NCBI GenBank assembly: GCA_009740415.1
Contig: WOYE01000009.1
Location: forward strand, 1,399,831-1,463,830
Origin: Planococcaceae bacterium Storch 2/2-2
Lineage (GTDB): Bacteria; Bacillota; Bacilli; Bacillales_A; Planococcaceae
Length of the DNA: 64,000 nt
Direction of reading: 5' to 3'
Each line of letters starts with the position of its first letter. Within the stretch, counting starts at the first letter, position 1. The position numbers and the translations under genes are program-made. Of the stretch, positions 27,169 through 37,392 are shown one piece after another. The notes below the pieces were generated by a model, which had not been told where the DNA came from, made no database searches, and was given only the letters and a program-made list of their open reading frames with translations.

Positions 27169-28497
27169 TCATACGCTTTGGCGGTTCGACCGACGGAGTA
27201 CAGCGACTAAAAAGATTGTAAAACCGACGACGACAGATGCTGTCGCTACGATGTAACCGACGTTGTATCCTTGGTCTTCTTCAACGTAATAAACGTCCGA
27301 CATTTCTCGCGTTAAAACGATGTAATACGTACCGTCTTCATTTTGTCGAATTAAATCATCTTGAAGTAAACCGCGCATTTTTTTACCGTCTCCAATTTGA
27401 TCGGCTGTCAATTGAATACTTCTCGTCTCATCCGAATTGTTCAATGCGACGATCCATCGCTCATCATCCGATGAGCGCATCCAAACGAGGTAATCCCCTT
27501 CGGTATGTAACCATTCTACTTCACCTGTTCGTAACGTTTTTGAACGATTTCTCAAATCGTTTAACTGTCCGATTCGCTCTTTCAATTCCATTTCCGTTTT
27601 GAAATTCATAATCGGATGTTGCCATAAATCATTATTTAATGCGATTTCTGACCCGTACGTCATGACAGGTGTTCCTGGTAATGTAAATAGAGCAGTCGCT
27701 GCTAAATGCCACCGTGTCGGTGGAAACATACGTAAGTCGACCATTTTTTTCGTCATGCGCTCCCCTTCTAACGTATCGAGCGCAATCGGTATCGACTCAT
27801 CGAGCGACCAATTGACGAAAGCGTCGGTCGGTTCATTGAATGCTGCGAACGTCTGTTGGAGCAATTCCGTTCGCTCTTCATTCACGACCGCTCGTTCGGT
27901 CACGCGCTCATCGGCAATGATGACAAAACGTTTCGATTCCTGTTCTAATTGGGCCGCGCGCTCTTCCAATGTACGAACGTCATACGCATCCGTCTCTACG
28001 AAACGAACTCCATCGATATCGTTCGATTCGATGAATGTTGCTACTTTTTCAATCATCTGTCGTTGTTGTTCTTCATCTAAGGACTGCCCTTTCCATATCA
28101 AGGGCACATCGATAACGACTTCGATCGATTGTTTATGAAATGCTTCGACCATGTCACGAAGTTCCTCTTCTGTTCCGAAATGTTCATTCACTCGTTCGTA
28201 CGAACGAATCCCTTTTCCATCATACCGTTCCGCATCAAATACATTACCGACGAGTACAGTCGTAAAGTTCATATCAGCGACGTGTTGTACACGGTCGGAC
28301 ACTCCGATGAAATCGCCTCCCTGATAAGCAAATTCATCGTCATGATTTACGTCGCGATCATTTTGCGTCGTTCCATTATTGTATCGATCGATCAACAATT
28401 CATAATAACTGCGATCGACCGCTTCATTCGCTTGTACCGGCACACTCATTGCGACGACACTCGTTGCGACGAGTAGTAACCATTTCATCGATTTCAT
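27169..28497 (-). CDS. Membrane-anchored GH13 (alpha-amylase-like) protein without catalytic residues
   Basis: Exported protein of 442 residues: signal peptide (1-23, cut after VQA), GH13-like barrel, C-terminal beta domain, and a transmembrane anchor near 410-432 followed by RRSNRQSV. Start and ends of the barrel are recognisable (YYELLIDRYNNG, GGDFIGVSDRVQHVADMNF, GTPVMTYGSEIAL). Yet the usual nucleophile motif GxRLD reads GVRFV (D to V), the acid/base region reads IIADERV, and the NHD motif reads RMFPPTR, so neither conserved Asp is present. Domain B is reduced to a few residues after VVIDVPLIW. It is probably a non-enzymatic sugar-binding or scaffold protein; an alternative is residual altered activity, as reported for aberrant Bacillus GH13 enzymes. 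Confidence 0.8.
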   Translation of the reverse strand: MKSMKWLLLVATSVVAMSVPVQANEAVDRSYYELLIDRYNNGTTQNDRDVNHDDEFAYQGGDFIGVSDRVQHVADMNFTTVLVGNVFDAERYDGKGIRSYERVNEHFGTEEELRDMVEAFHKQSIEVVIDVPLIWKGQSLDEEQQRQMIEKVATFIESNDIDGVRFVETDAYDVRTLEERAAQLEQESKRFVIIADERVTERAVVNEERTELLQQTFAAFNEPTDAFVNWSLDESIPIALDTLEGERMTKKMVDLRMFPPTRWHLAATALFTLPGTPVMTYGSEIALNNDLWQHPIMNFKTEMELKERIGQLNDLRNRSKTLRTGEVEWLHTEGDYLVWMRSSDDERWIVALNNSDETRSIQLTADQIGDGKKMRGLLQDDLIRQNEDGTYYIVLTREMSDVYYVEEDQGYNVGYIVATASVVVGFTIFLVAVLRRSNRQSV

Positions 28498-28546
28498 ACG
28501 ATCGACTCCTTCCCTTTATCACCTTCCCTTCCCTCATTAAACGAAC

Positions 28547-28582
28547 AAAAAACCGAGCATCTGTAAAAAGATGCCCGGTTTT
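28547..28582 (-). terminator. Terminator after yisL
   Basis: Minus strand ACCGGGCATC, loop, GATGCTCGGT, then T6. Confidence 0.88.
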
Positions 28583-28584
28583 CG

Positions 28585-28971
28585 TTAAAATTGAATACCG
28601 ACTGGTAATTTAAAACCGAGGAAAATTGTTGCGAATACTAAAATTGCCCAAATGATCCAAAACGGTTTCGGATTTTTTCCTTTTTTCTCACGTACGAGAA
28701 CCATTTCCATTAACCCTAATGTTAATAAACCGAGTGTGAACTTAATTCCGTAAATTGCCTGACTTGGCATTGGGAAGTTCGTCGGTAACGTTTGGAATTT
28801 GAAAAACAACGCTGCCCCTGATGCGAGAATTAATAAGTAAAACACGCGTGCTGACATGTGGAAAATCGTACGATTGCGCGTACCTACTTTCATTTGTGAC
28901 GCGATCAAAAAGAGGACGATTCCGACGACCCATGAAAAAATATGTAAGTGTGTACTTGCTAAAAAGTCCAT
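28585..28971 (-). CDS. yisL: UPF0344 (DUF1516) membrane protein, YisL-like
   Basis: Integral membrane protein of 128 residues with four predicted helices; begins MDFLASTHLHIFSWVVG, typical of the YisL family. ATG 28971 is preceded by ATAGGAGGTACAAT and is preferred over an upstream in-frame start. It lies next to yisK, as in B. subtilis. Function unknown. Confidence 0.85.
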   Translation of the reverse strand: MDFLASTHLHIFSWVVGIVLFLIASQMKVGTRNRTIFHMSARVFYLLILASGAALFFKFQTLPTNFPMPSQAIYGIKFTLGLLTLGLMEMVLVREKKGKNPKPFWIIWAILVFATIFLGFKLPVGIQF

Positions 28972-29068
28972 ATTGTACCTCCTATTAAAAATAATCAATC
29001 AACGTCATTTTAGCATAGTCCTTCTAGGACTCCTATGTTTTTGTTCTTCTTTCATCGACTCATTCGTG

Positions 29069-29127
29069 AAAAAAGAGCCATTTATGACGTTTCAGACAAA
29101 AATGAAACGATCCCAATGGCTCTTTTT
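29069..29127 (-). terminator. Terminator after yisK
   Basis: Outer stem AAGAGCCAT/ATGGCTCTT with an inner GTTTCA/TGAAAC stem, T-rich on both sides. Confidence 0.85.
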
Positions 29128-29129
29128 AC

Positions 29130-30026
29130 TTATTTGAATGTATTCGTTAACGTGCCGATACCTTCGATTGAAATTTTCACTTCATCGCCTGATTTTAAAA
29201 ACTGTGGCGGCGTCATCCCTTTGCCGACACCTGCTGGCGTACCCGTTAAAATGATGTCACCTGGCTCTAACGTGACATATTTTGAAATTTCTTCGATTAA
29301 GAAGTCAACTTTGAACATCATTTGTGACGTATGACCGTTTTGACGAATTTCGTCGTTCACTTTCGTCACAACTGACAAATTTTGTGGGTTTGGAATTTCA
29401 TCTTTCGTTACGACGTACGGGCCGACTGGGCACGTTTGGTCGAAACTTTTACCTAAAAAGTATTGTTTATGACCGTACTGTACGTCGCGTGCTGTGACGT
29501 CGTTTGCAATCGTATATCCGAAAATGTAGTCGTATGCGAGTTGACGTGGAATGTCGCGACCTTCTTTTCCGATAACGATTGCGAGTTCACCTTCGTAATC
29601 GAGTTGGTCCGTCTTGTTCGCATGAACAGACAATACTTCTTCATCCGCAGCAATCGCTGTCGGCGATTTCGTGAAGACGAGTACTTTTTCTGGTGGTGCT
29701 TCTCCACCCATTTCTTTCGCATGTTCTGCATAGTTTTTACCGACACACATAATATTTTTCGGCGTACGTGGAATTGGCGCTTTCCATGTAATATCTGTGT
29801 AATCGTATTTGTAATCTTCTTCGCCTTCTTTTCCTTCAACGAGTGCGACGATTGAACGAATTGCCTCTACGAACTCGTTACCGTTCGCGACCCCTTCGCG
29901 AATCGATTGTGGAAACTCTCGATCAAATGCAGAAGCAATTTTTAAAACATCCCATACCGCTTCTTCACGTTTTACTTTCGGACCGTACGATTCAAACCCA
30001 TCTTTTTCAAATGTTAACAACTTCAT
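29130..30026 (-). CDS. yisK: Fumarylacetoacetate hydrolase family protein, YisK-like
   Basis: FAH-fold enzyme of 298 residues. Metal-binding and core motifs are visible: CVGKNYAEHAKEM near 105, DYEGELAIVIGKEG near 150 (E-x-E pattern) and TGTPAGVGKG near 260. B. subtilis YisK has oxaloacetate decarboxylase activity and has been tied to cell-shape phenotypes; here the exact substrate is inferred only from similarity. ATG 30026 follows AAGGAGG; the longer frame has no such signal. Confidence 0.87.
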   Translation of the reverse strand: MKLLTFEKDGFESYGPKVKREEAVWDVLKIASAFDREFPQSIREGVANGNEFVEAIRSIVALVEGKEGEEDYKYDYTDITWKAPIPRTPKNIMCVGKNYAEHAKEMGGEAPPEKVLVFTKSPTAIAADEEVLSVHANKTDQLDYEGELAIVIGKEGRDIPRQLAYDYIFGYTIANDVTARDVQYGHKQYFLGKSFDQTCPVGPYVVTKDEIPNPQNLSVVTKVNDEIRQNGHTSQMMFKVDFLIEEISKYVTLEPGDIILTGTPAGVGKGMTPPQFLKSGDEVKISIEGIGTLTNTFK

Positions 30027-30125
30027 TTGCTTTCCATCCTCCTTCTCGGACTTTACGTTCTTTTCATAGTATACATCATTTATCTTTTCATTCACAAGAA
30101 AGAGTCAAAATGACCGTTCCTTTCG

Positions 30126-33100
30126 TCACTCTTTTACATCTTCAACTTTCGGAAGTGTGACCACTTCATTTAAATGGAATGAATAGATGAGTAAACGATC
30201 GACGCGTTCTTTCGTAATTTGTTCGAGCGCGTGGCGATACGTATTTAATTGGAACGTGTACCGATCGATCAATTGCTCGTGACCGTCTTCATTTGAAACG
30301 TAGTCCGTCTTGTAATCGAGTATGACGAGTTCACCAACTTCTGAACGGTACACACAGTCGATGATCCCTTGTAGCAACTGCTCGACTCCTTCATCCGGCT
30401 CATACACGTAAGTGAATGGAAGTTCGCGATACACGCGTTGCGACTGACGAAGCTCGTGTGCAACGGATGAATCGAAGAAAGAAACGATTTCTGACACGTC
30501 GACCGCTTTTCGTTCTTCTTCCGTTAACAGTTGGCGCTCAACGAGTTGTTGTAACAGTGTCGTAACTGCAGCCGCATCGTACGCTTTTGAAAAGTCGATA
30601 TGTTCCATAATCGTATGGATTGCTGTTCCGCGTTCGGCGCCGGTCAAACGTCGTGTTTCTTGCATAAAACGCGGACGTTCTCCTTCGACAGTTCGCTCGG
30701 ATCGTTCAATAGAAGGAGCGAACGAAACGACTTCTTCGCTTTCTGTTCGTTCTAAATCGATCATTCGTTTCAATCCAGTGACCGATTGTTTCGACGGCAC
30801 TGTCGTCGACTCTTCGTGCGCATACAGTTGATTCATCCGACGCTCGATCTGATCAATGTACGTTTCATCGAGCGCTTCGACTCGTGCATCTTCCTCTCGT
30901 TTTTCACGTTCCGTCGGAGCGAATTGAACGCGATCATACCAGTGGAACGACCATTTCGATTTCATCGGAAGAGATTCGAGAAATGCCTCCTCCGGTAAAA
31001 ATGGTTCAAATTGTGGGTGGCGAACGAGTGCAGGACCGATCCAATCTAAATAACTCGTTGCGGTCGCACGAACGTATCGTGGCAGTAAGACTCCTTCTGA
31101 TTCACTCGCTGCATCTATCCATCCATTTACGGCACTTTCTGGATCTTTCAGCGTCGCTAATAAATAGAGATGTTCTTTCGCCCGCGTCATCGCAACGTAC
31201 AAAATACGCATCTCCTCTGCGATCAACTCTCGTTCTTTCTTCGCTTGAAACGCATAATACGGAAGGGACGTTCGAACAATTCTCGTCTCAGGATTGATCG
31301 CTTTCACCGCTAATCCGTACTGCTGATCGAATAAATAAGAAGCGCGGAAATCCATTTTATTGAATGGGCGTGCAAGGCCAGCTAAAAAGACGTACGGGTA
31401 TTCTAACCCTTTCGACGAGTGGATCGTCGTCATACGAACGACGTCATCTTGCTCGGTTAAATAACGAGCAACTCCTAAATCGTCGCCTCGTTCACGCATA
31501 CGGTCGATGAAGCGTAAAAAGCGAAACAGGCCACGATACGACGTTTGTTCATACGTCACGGCACGCGATTGGAGCGCACGTAAATTCGCTTGACGTTGCT
31601 TGCCATTCGGCAACGCTCCGACGTAATCGTAATAATGCGTCTCTTCAAAAATCGCGGTGAGCAACTCATTCAACGAGCTGTGACGCGCAAGTGAGCGCCA
31701 CGTCGAAAGGGCGTCTAAAAAGTACGTCACTTTCCGTTTCGTTTCTACCGTTAACGCATCATTTTGTTCATACTGTTGCAACGCTTCATAAAATGACCCG
31801 TGGCGAAGTGCTCCACGAACTCGTGCGAGTTCATCGTCTGTAAAACGGAAAAATGGAGCCCGTAACGTCGCAGTGAGCGGAATATCTTGGTACGGGTTAT
31901 CGATCGTCTGTAACACACTCATGATCACTTTCACTTCGATCGCTTCAAAATAACCTTCGGACAGCTCGACGTGTAAAGGAATGCCTGCTTTTTTAAACTC
32001 TTCTGAAAAGGCATTCGACCACGTCATCGATCGGAGTAAAACGACGAAATCTTTATACGTCGCGCGTCTCGTTTCCCCGGAAAAAGCATCCGTCACTTCC
32101 GCACCATCTTCAATCAACTGTTCAATCTGTGTAGCGATGACACGCGCTTCGATCCGTGCAGGCATCATCTCTTCTTTCGGCCATTGATCAATCGGGTCGC
32201 CTTCGTAAACGAATGTCATATGAACCGGCGTGTCCCGCTCAGGATAGCGAGCGCCGTAATGCAATGCTGCTTCGTCGTCGTAGACGATTTCCCCTACTTC
32301 TTCGTCCATCACTTGCGCAAACAAATCGTTCGTTCCATCTAAAATTTCTTTTCGACTTCGGAAGTTCGCATTTAAATCGATTTTTAATCCTTCTGCTTCT
32401 TTCGTCAGCGAATCGCTATATCGTTTATATTTTTCTAAAAACAAATGCGGTTCAGCTAATCGAAAACGATAAATCGACTGCTTCACGTCTCCAACCATGA
32501 ACAAGTTTTCAACATCAGGAGCATGTCGTTTAACGAGTTGAATGATCGTCTCTTGTAAAATGTTCGTATCTTGATATTCATCGACGAGCACTTCTTCAAA
32601 CTGTTCACGATACGACTTTGCGATCGGTGACGGTTCGATCTTCCCATCCACTTCCTCCGTTAAAATCGCGAGCGCATAATGTTCCAAGTCTGAAAAATCG
32701 ACGAGCGCTCGTTCTTTTTTAGCACGATTGTACGCTTCATAAAAGTCGATCGTTAAACGGACGAGCTGTTCAATGATCGGATGCATCGCTTGCAAATCGT
32801 CGAGCGTCCGTTCGGGTGCCCGATGAAACAACGTTTTTTGGAACGACTCGACTAGCTTTTTCGCATCGTTTCTCTTTTGTTGTGCACGTTTTTTTAACGT
32901 TTCATCCGCATCTCCTTTTCGGACACTCGCTGCACGGACAAATGATAACGTTTGGAACCGTTCGTGCACTTCTTCCCATGATTCGTCTCGCACAGCTGTT
33001 AACAACGTATCGATCATCTCTTCGTCCGACCGAACCGTGTCAATGTAAGCAGCCGGCCCCATCGGAAGACGCGCTATTTTTTCTGCCTCGCGTAACATAC

Positions 33101-33809
33101 TTTTCGCACCGAGCAATACGTCGGTTACTTCTTCTCGTAAAATCGACACGAATGGAAGTTCATCTAACGAACGGATCCCCTCTACTTCATAAAGGCGAGG
33201 CAACGTCTTCAACCAACCGATTGGATCGGGATCGACGACGGCATAGTCATACAGCTGCTCAATGAGTTTCTCAAGCGCCCCGTCGTCACGGTCGGACGTG
33301 AAGCTATCGGCTACTGCGTACGTGACGTCGCGACGCTCCTCGTCGCCGTACGCTCTTTCCAGTACGTCGTCGAGCACTTCTTCTCGCAAAAGTGCTGTCT
33401 CCATTTGATCAGCGATCGCAAAACCTGGGTCGATGTCGAGCAAGTACGCGTACTGCTTCACGACGTGTAAACAAAACGAGTGGAGCGTTGAAATGTGCGC
33501 TTTGTTCAACAGCGTCAATTGGTCCCGAAGACGTTCATCATCCGGTCGGTCAGCGATCGCTTCATCGAGTGCATCCGCCATTCGCTGGCGCATCTCTGCT
33601 GCAGCGGCATTCGTAAACGTAACGACGAGCAATTGATCGACGTCGATCGGATGTGTTTCATCAAGTACTTTTTCAATTAATCGCGTAATGAGGACGCGCG
33701 TTTTTCCTGATCCTGCAGCAGCCGATACTAAAATGTCTCCTCCTTTTTCCCAAATGGCACGCCATTGGGCATCGGTAAACGTTACGTGCTCTGGTTTAAT
33801 CGGTATCAT
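30126..33809 (-). CDS. addA: ATP-dependent helicase/nuclease subunit A
   Basis: AddA of the AddAB double-strand-break resection complex (functional equivalent of RecBCD), about 1227 residues. An SF1 helicase with Walker A AAAGSGKTRVL near residue 25, Walker B LVDEYQDTN near 400, helicase motif IV region FRSRKEIL, motif V TIHSSKGLEYPYVF near 780, and a C-terminal nuclease motif LVILDYKTDYV near 1165. It overlaps the end of addB by 14 bases; ATG 33809 follows GAGGAG. Confidence 0.96.
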   Translation of the reverse strand: MIPIKPEHVTFTDAQWRAIWEKGGDILVSAAAGSGKTRVLITRLIEKVLDETHPIDVDQLLVVTFTNAAAAEMRQRMADALDEAIADRPDDERLRDQLTLLNKAHISTLHSFCLHVVKQYAYLLDIDPGFAIADQMETALLREEVLDDVLERAYGDEERRDVTYAVADSFTSDRDDGALEKLIEQLYDYAVVDPDPIGWLKTLPRLYEVEGIRSLDELPFVSILREEVTDVLLGAKSMLREAEKIARLPMGPAAYIDTVRSDEEMIDTLLTAVRDESWEEVHERFQTLSFVRAASVRKGDADETLKKRAQQKRNDAKKLVESFQKTLFHRAPERTLDDLQAMHPIIEQLVRLTIDFYEAYNRAKKERALVDFSDLEHYALAILTEEVDGKIEPSPIAKSYREQFEEVLVDEYQDTNILQETIIQLVKRHAPDVENLFMVGDVKQSIYRFRLAEPHLFLEKYKRYSDSLTKEAEGLKIDLNANFRSRKEILDGTNDLFAQVMDEEVGEIVYDDEAALHYGARYPERDTPVHMTFVYEGDPIDQWPKEEMMPARIEARVIATQIEQLIEDGAEVTDAFSGETRRATYKDFVVLLRSMTWSNAFSEEFKKAGIPLHVELSEGYFEAIEVKVIMSVLQTIDNPYQDIPLTATLRAPFFRFTDDELARVRGALRHGSFYEALQQYEQNDALTVETKRKVTYFLDALSTWRSLARHSSLNELLTAIFEETHYYDYVGALPNGKQRQANLRALQSRAVTYEQTSYRGLFRFLRFIDRMRERGDDLGVARYLTEQDDVVRMTTIHSSKGLEYPYVFLAGLARPFNKMDFRASYLFDQQYGLAVKAINPETRIVRTSLPYYAFQAKKERELIAEEMRILYVAMTRAKEHLYLLATLKDPESAVNGWIDAASESEGVLLPRYVRATATSYLDWIGPALVRHPQFEPFLPEEAFLESLPMKSKWSFHWYDRVQFAPTEREKREEDARVEALDETYIDQIERRMNQLYAHEESTTVPSKQSVTGLKRMIDLERTESEEVVSFAPSIERSERTVEGERPRFMQETRRLTGAERGTAIHTIMEHIDFSKAYDAAAVTTLLQQLVERQLLTEEERKAVDVSEIVSFFDSSVAHELRQSQRVYRELPFTYVYEPDEGVEQLLQGIIDCVYRSEVGELVILDYKTDYVSNEDGHEQLIDRYTFQLNTYRHALEQITKERVDRLLIYSFHLNEVVTLPKVEDVKE

Positions 33810-36800
33810 TCGAATCAATCTCCTCTCTCATCTTCTGAAGGGTCGCATCGTCGTCGAGTGGTGAAACGATTTTTTTCTCACTCGCTGCATCGGTCGGATC
33901 GAATTGACAAATGGCACGATAATTACAAAACGTACAAGGGAGACGTTCCTCTTTTTGAGTCGGCTCGACCGTCGTCACTCCTTCGAAGATGGCACGACCT
34001 GCTTCTTCATGTTTCTTGCGAGAAAACTGGCGTAAAATGTCCATCTCTTCTAGCCCGATCACTTTCGAATAGGCGTAAAACGATCCATCTTTTTTCAAGC
34101 GCACCGGTAAAACGTCGGACCCTTTTGAAACGCCCTCGTCCATCTGTTCTACGATCGCTACGTCATCGATCGCATAACCGGACAACTTGTACTGTTTCAA
34201 CCAGTCGGTTCCGTACATCACTTCTTCTTTCAACTCTTCGCCTTTTAACATCGGATTGTGCACGTGGAAATAAAACATACCAGCGGGATGGACAGGCTTT
34301 CCGCTATTCCACGTCGTCGCATTCGTTACGAGCGCATCTAAATAAGTGACCATTTGCAACGACAATCCGTAGTACACGTCGTCGAAAGCGAGCTCACGAT
34401 CGGATGATTTGTAATCGATAATTCGAACGTACGTCTCCCCGTCAATTTCGGCTCGATCGACTCGGTCAATTCGACCGCGGATCAGCATTTGATGGCCTTC
34501 TCCTAAATCGATCGTAATCGGTGGCATCGCGTCTTGCTCTCCTTCGATTCCGAACGATGCTTCAACGAGCTTCGTTTCAAACGAGGAACGCGAAGCTTGT
34601 AAACGGATCGCATGCGCTGTCTGTTCAATAATTTGCGTTAACTTTCGATAAATGTAAGCGTACCGTGAAGACGAATAAAGCAAACGGTGGACGAAGTGTG
34701 GTGCTAAATGTTCCAGCGCCTCTGTCGCTAACTGTTCCACTTGTGCCATCGTCAACTGACGCCAGTCTAAACGTTGTTGTTTCACTCGTTCATGAACGAA
34801 TTCGAGCGCATCATGGAACAAGTTTCCGAGATCCAGTGGCTTCAACTCGTAGCGCACTCTTTCTTCCAGTCGAAGGCCGTACCTCGCATAATGTTGGAAT
34901 GCGCAATTGTAAAACGACTCGATCCGCGAAATGCTCGCTCTCAATTCATTCGAATACAGTTGCTCGGTCGCTTCTTTAGATAACGACTGTTGCTCGTGGC
35001 GCGTCCGAAGCGGTTGTACGATTCGGCGGATCATTTCACGATACGATGGATGTTCGTCGTAATAACGATAAAGGGCTTGCCAAATCGGCGGCATTTCTTC
35101 TACCGACTCGTTGCACGCTTTCCATTTTTGAATGAAATACGTCAAACTCGTTCGTGGCGTCACAATATAGAGCGGCTCTTCCTCTTCTTTCACATCGTTG
35201 ATCGAATTCGCTCCGTACAATACAGGGACATCGACGAATAAATCACGGAGTCGTTTCACATAAATCGATGGCAGTAACGCTTTTCCTTCTTCGTCTGCTA
35301 ACGCATACGAAACGTACAGCTTCTCGCTCGGTGCTGTGAATGCTCGATAGGCGACGAACTGCTCGCTTCGCAATTGTTCTTTCGTCGTCGGAGCGAGTCG
35401 GACGTTCGCCTCCTCTAAAAATTCACGTTCGCGATCTGATAATAACCCTTCGTAGTTCGTTCGCTTCGGTAACACACCGTCATTGACACCGACGACGAAC
35501 ACGATCGGTTCGTTCGACACACTAGCGATTTCTAACGTCGTAATCGTCACTTGATCGATCGACGGTGGGATGTGGCGGAAGTGAAGCGACTCGAATCCTT
35601 CGTCTAAAATCGTCACCGCTTCTTTCACTGTCATTTCTTCTTCTCCAAACAATAAGACGAACTGATCCAAGATGTGCGTCCACGCTTCCCATGCTTGTTC
35701 ATGTTCTGATGCTTTTTCTAACAGACCCGCTTCTTCTTCCTCTCGCTGCAACTGAAGCAGTTTCTCATACGCTTCGCTCTCTTCGATCGTGACGTACAAC
35801 GCTTCAGCGACCGCACGACCGGTCTTCGCTTTTTTCAAACGATTCGCTAACGATTGAAACGGCTGAAGGATGACATCGCGCGTCTCTTTCAACAACTGTT
35901 CACGCTCGATTTCTTCTTCCGTTTGGCGAACTTCTGTGAAATACAATCCTTGGTAACGGCGAACTTCCCACCAGTCGATCGCCGTTTCATCGTTCGGTGG
36001 GAACCATTTGGAACCGACGATACCGCGCTCCAATACGAAGTTTTCTAAAAGGTCCGCACGCTCTCTCCATTGTGCGACAGATGCTTCTTTCGGGAAAAGA
36101 AGATCCGTCTTAATCGCTCGAAACATCGGTTCATACGTCAAGTTTTTCACGACCGCTTCCATCATCGATCGAACGAGTTCGATCAACGGATGGTGCAACA
36201 TCGGTTTTTTCACACTTAAAAAATACGGGATGCCGTAATGTGTGAAGCGTCGCTCAAATAGCTCGTCGTAATGAGCATGTTCACGATACATGACGACGAT
36301 ATCTCGATAGCGGTATCCGTTGTTCACATGGTGAACGATTTGACGTGCGACTGCATCGATTTCCGCTTCGTAATTGGCAGCTTCAATGAATGTGAAATCG
36401 GTAGACTGTTGTTTGACATCCGCCGGGTATCGATCGTATTGGCGTTCGATATGACGCAAGTCTTCCGATTGAAACCGTTTCGACTCAGTCAGTCGGATGA
36501 CCTCATCGAGCGGAAGTCCGTTCGTTTCTACTAAAAGTTGCAATCGATCGTACATCATCGCGCCGTCATAAAATAGATCACTCGTTTCATGAAATGGGTC
36601 GAGCGGAATCGTACAGACGACTTCTTTCGCTTGCAACAACAATTGTTCAATGATCAAATATTCACGTTCCGTGAAACTTTGGAAACCGTCGATGTAAATC
36701 GAAGCTTTTCTAACATACGATGACGAAGCGATCACTTCTTCTAACAACCGTAAATACCCTTCTCGGTCAATGTACGTCGTCCCGAGACGTTCTGCCATTT

Positions 36801-37305
36801 TCGTCGCAATGCGATACAAGTCTTCCATCTTTTGAATCGTCGTCGGCGAAGCGCCACTTTCTTTTAAATAAACGATTAACTGTTCCAACTTCGGAACGTC
36901 AATGGCATACCGTTCAAACTCTTGCATCATGCGCGCAACGAGCTCAGTAAAACCGAACGCATTCGCTGCTTTTTGGAACAGTTGTAACTGCTCTTTCTCT
37001 TCTTCCAAAATGCTACGAATGAGCATCGTGTAACCGAACGGGTCAATTTCTTTACGTGTAATGCCACCTTCTTGCTGCAAAATACGCCATGCGAGACGTT
37101 TAAATGTGAGCACTTCGGCACGCGCTACACCGCCGAGCCCTGCTTCAATCGTCAACCCACGCTCCATCGAGTACGACAGTTGATCCGGTACGATAACGAT
37201 GATCGGATCCCCGAGTGGATCTTGTTTCAACTGTTCGATGACAGACTGTTTCACCCATTCTGTTTTTCCAGTACCTGTTCGTCCTACGATCCAACGAATT
37301 GTCAT
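33796..37305 (-). CDS. addB: ATP-dependent helicase/nuclease subunit B
   Basis: AddB, about 1169 residues. An inactivated helicase-like body with an intact N-terminal Walker A GRTGTGKTEW near residue 6, and a C-terminal nuclease domain with VRIIDYKSSDREL near 960. The four cysteines that hold the 4Fe-4S cluster are visible: one in NCAFQHYARYGL near 805 and three in CTFCNYRAIC near 1125. ATG 37305 is preceded by GGAGGAG. Order addB-addA is the Bacillales standard, but minJ next to addB is a different junction from B. subtilis. Confidence 0.95.
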   Translation of the reverse strand: MTIRWIVGRTGTGKTEWVKQSVIEQLKQDPLGDPIIVIVPDQLSYSMERGLTIEAGLGGVARAEVLTFKRLAWRILQQEGGITRKEIDPFGYTMLIRSILEEEKEQLQLFQKAANAFGFTELVARMMQEFERYAIDVPKLEQLIVYLKESGASPTTIQKMEDLYRIATKMAERLGTTYIDREGYLRLLEEVIASSSYVRKASIYIDGFQSFTEREYLIIEQLLLQAKEVVCTIPLDPFHETSDLFYDGAMMYDRLQLLVETNGLPLDEVIRLTESKRFQSEDLRHIERQYDRYPADVKQQSTDFTFIEAANYEAEIDAVARQIVHHVNNGYRYRDIVVMYREHAHYDELFERRFTHYGIPYFLSVKKPMLHHPLIELVRSMMEAVVKNLTYEPMFRAIKTDLLFPKEASVAQWRERADLLENFVLERGIVGSKWFPPNDETAIDWWEVRRYQGLYFTEVRQTEEEIEREQLLKETRDVILQPFQSLANRLKKAKTGRAVAEALYVTIEESEAYEKLLQLQREEEEAGLLEKASEHEQAWEAWTHILDQFVLLFGEEEMTVKEAVTILDEGFESLHFRHIPPSIDQVTITTLEIASVSNEPIVFVVGVNDGVLPKRTNYEGLLSDREREFLEEANVRLAPTTKEQLRSEQFVAYRAFTAPSEKLYVSYALADEEGKALLPSIYVKRLRDLFVDVPVLYGANSINDVKEEEEPLYIVTPRTSLTYFIQKWKACNESVEEMPPIWQALYRYYDEHPSYREMIRRIVQPLRTRHEQQSLSKEATEQLYSNELRASISRIESFYNCAFQHYARYGLRLEERVRYELKPLDLGNLFHDALEFVHERVKQQRLDWRQLTMAQVEQLATEALEHLAPHFVHRLLYSSSRYAYIYRKLTQIIEQTAHAIRLQASRSSFETKLVEASFGIEGEQDAMPPITIDLGEGHQMLIRGRIDRVDRAEIDGETYVRIIDYKSSDRELAFDDVYYGLSLQMVTYLDALVTNATTWNSGKPVHPAGMFYFHVHNPMLKGEELKEEVMYGTDWLKQYKLSGYAIDDVAIVEQMDEGVSKGSDVLPVRLKKDGSFYAYSKVIGLEEMDILRQFSRKKHEEAGRAIFEGVTTVEPTQKEERLPCTFCNYRAICQFDPTDAASEKKIVSPLDDDATLQKMREEIDSNDTD

Positions 37306-37349
37306 AACATCTCCTCCATTTTCCATCATTTTACACTTTTCTGTTGAAG

Positions 37350-37390
37350 AAAAAAAGAGGAACGACGACGCACCGATTCGCTCCTCTTTC
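37350..37390 (-). terminator. Terminator after minJ
   Basis: Minus strand AAGAGGA(g)CGA, loop, TCG(t)TCCTCTT, then T-rich; separates minJ from addB. Confidence 0.75.
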
Positions 37391-37392
37391 TT

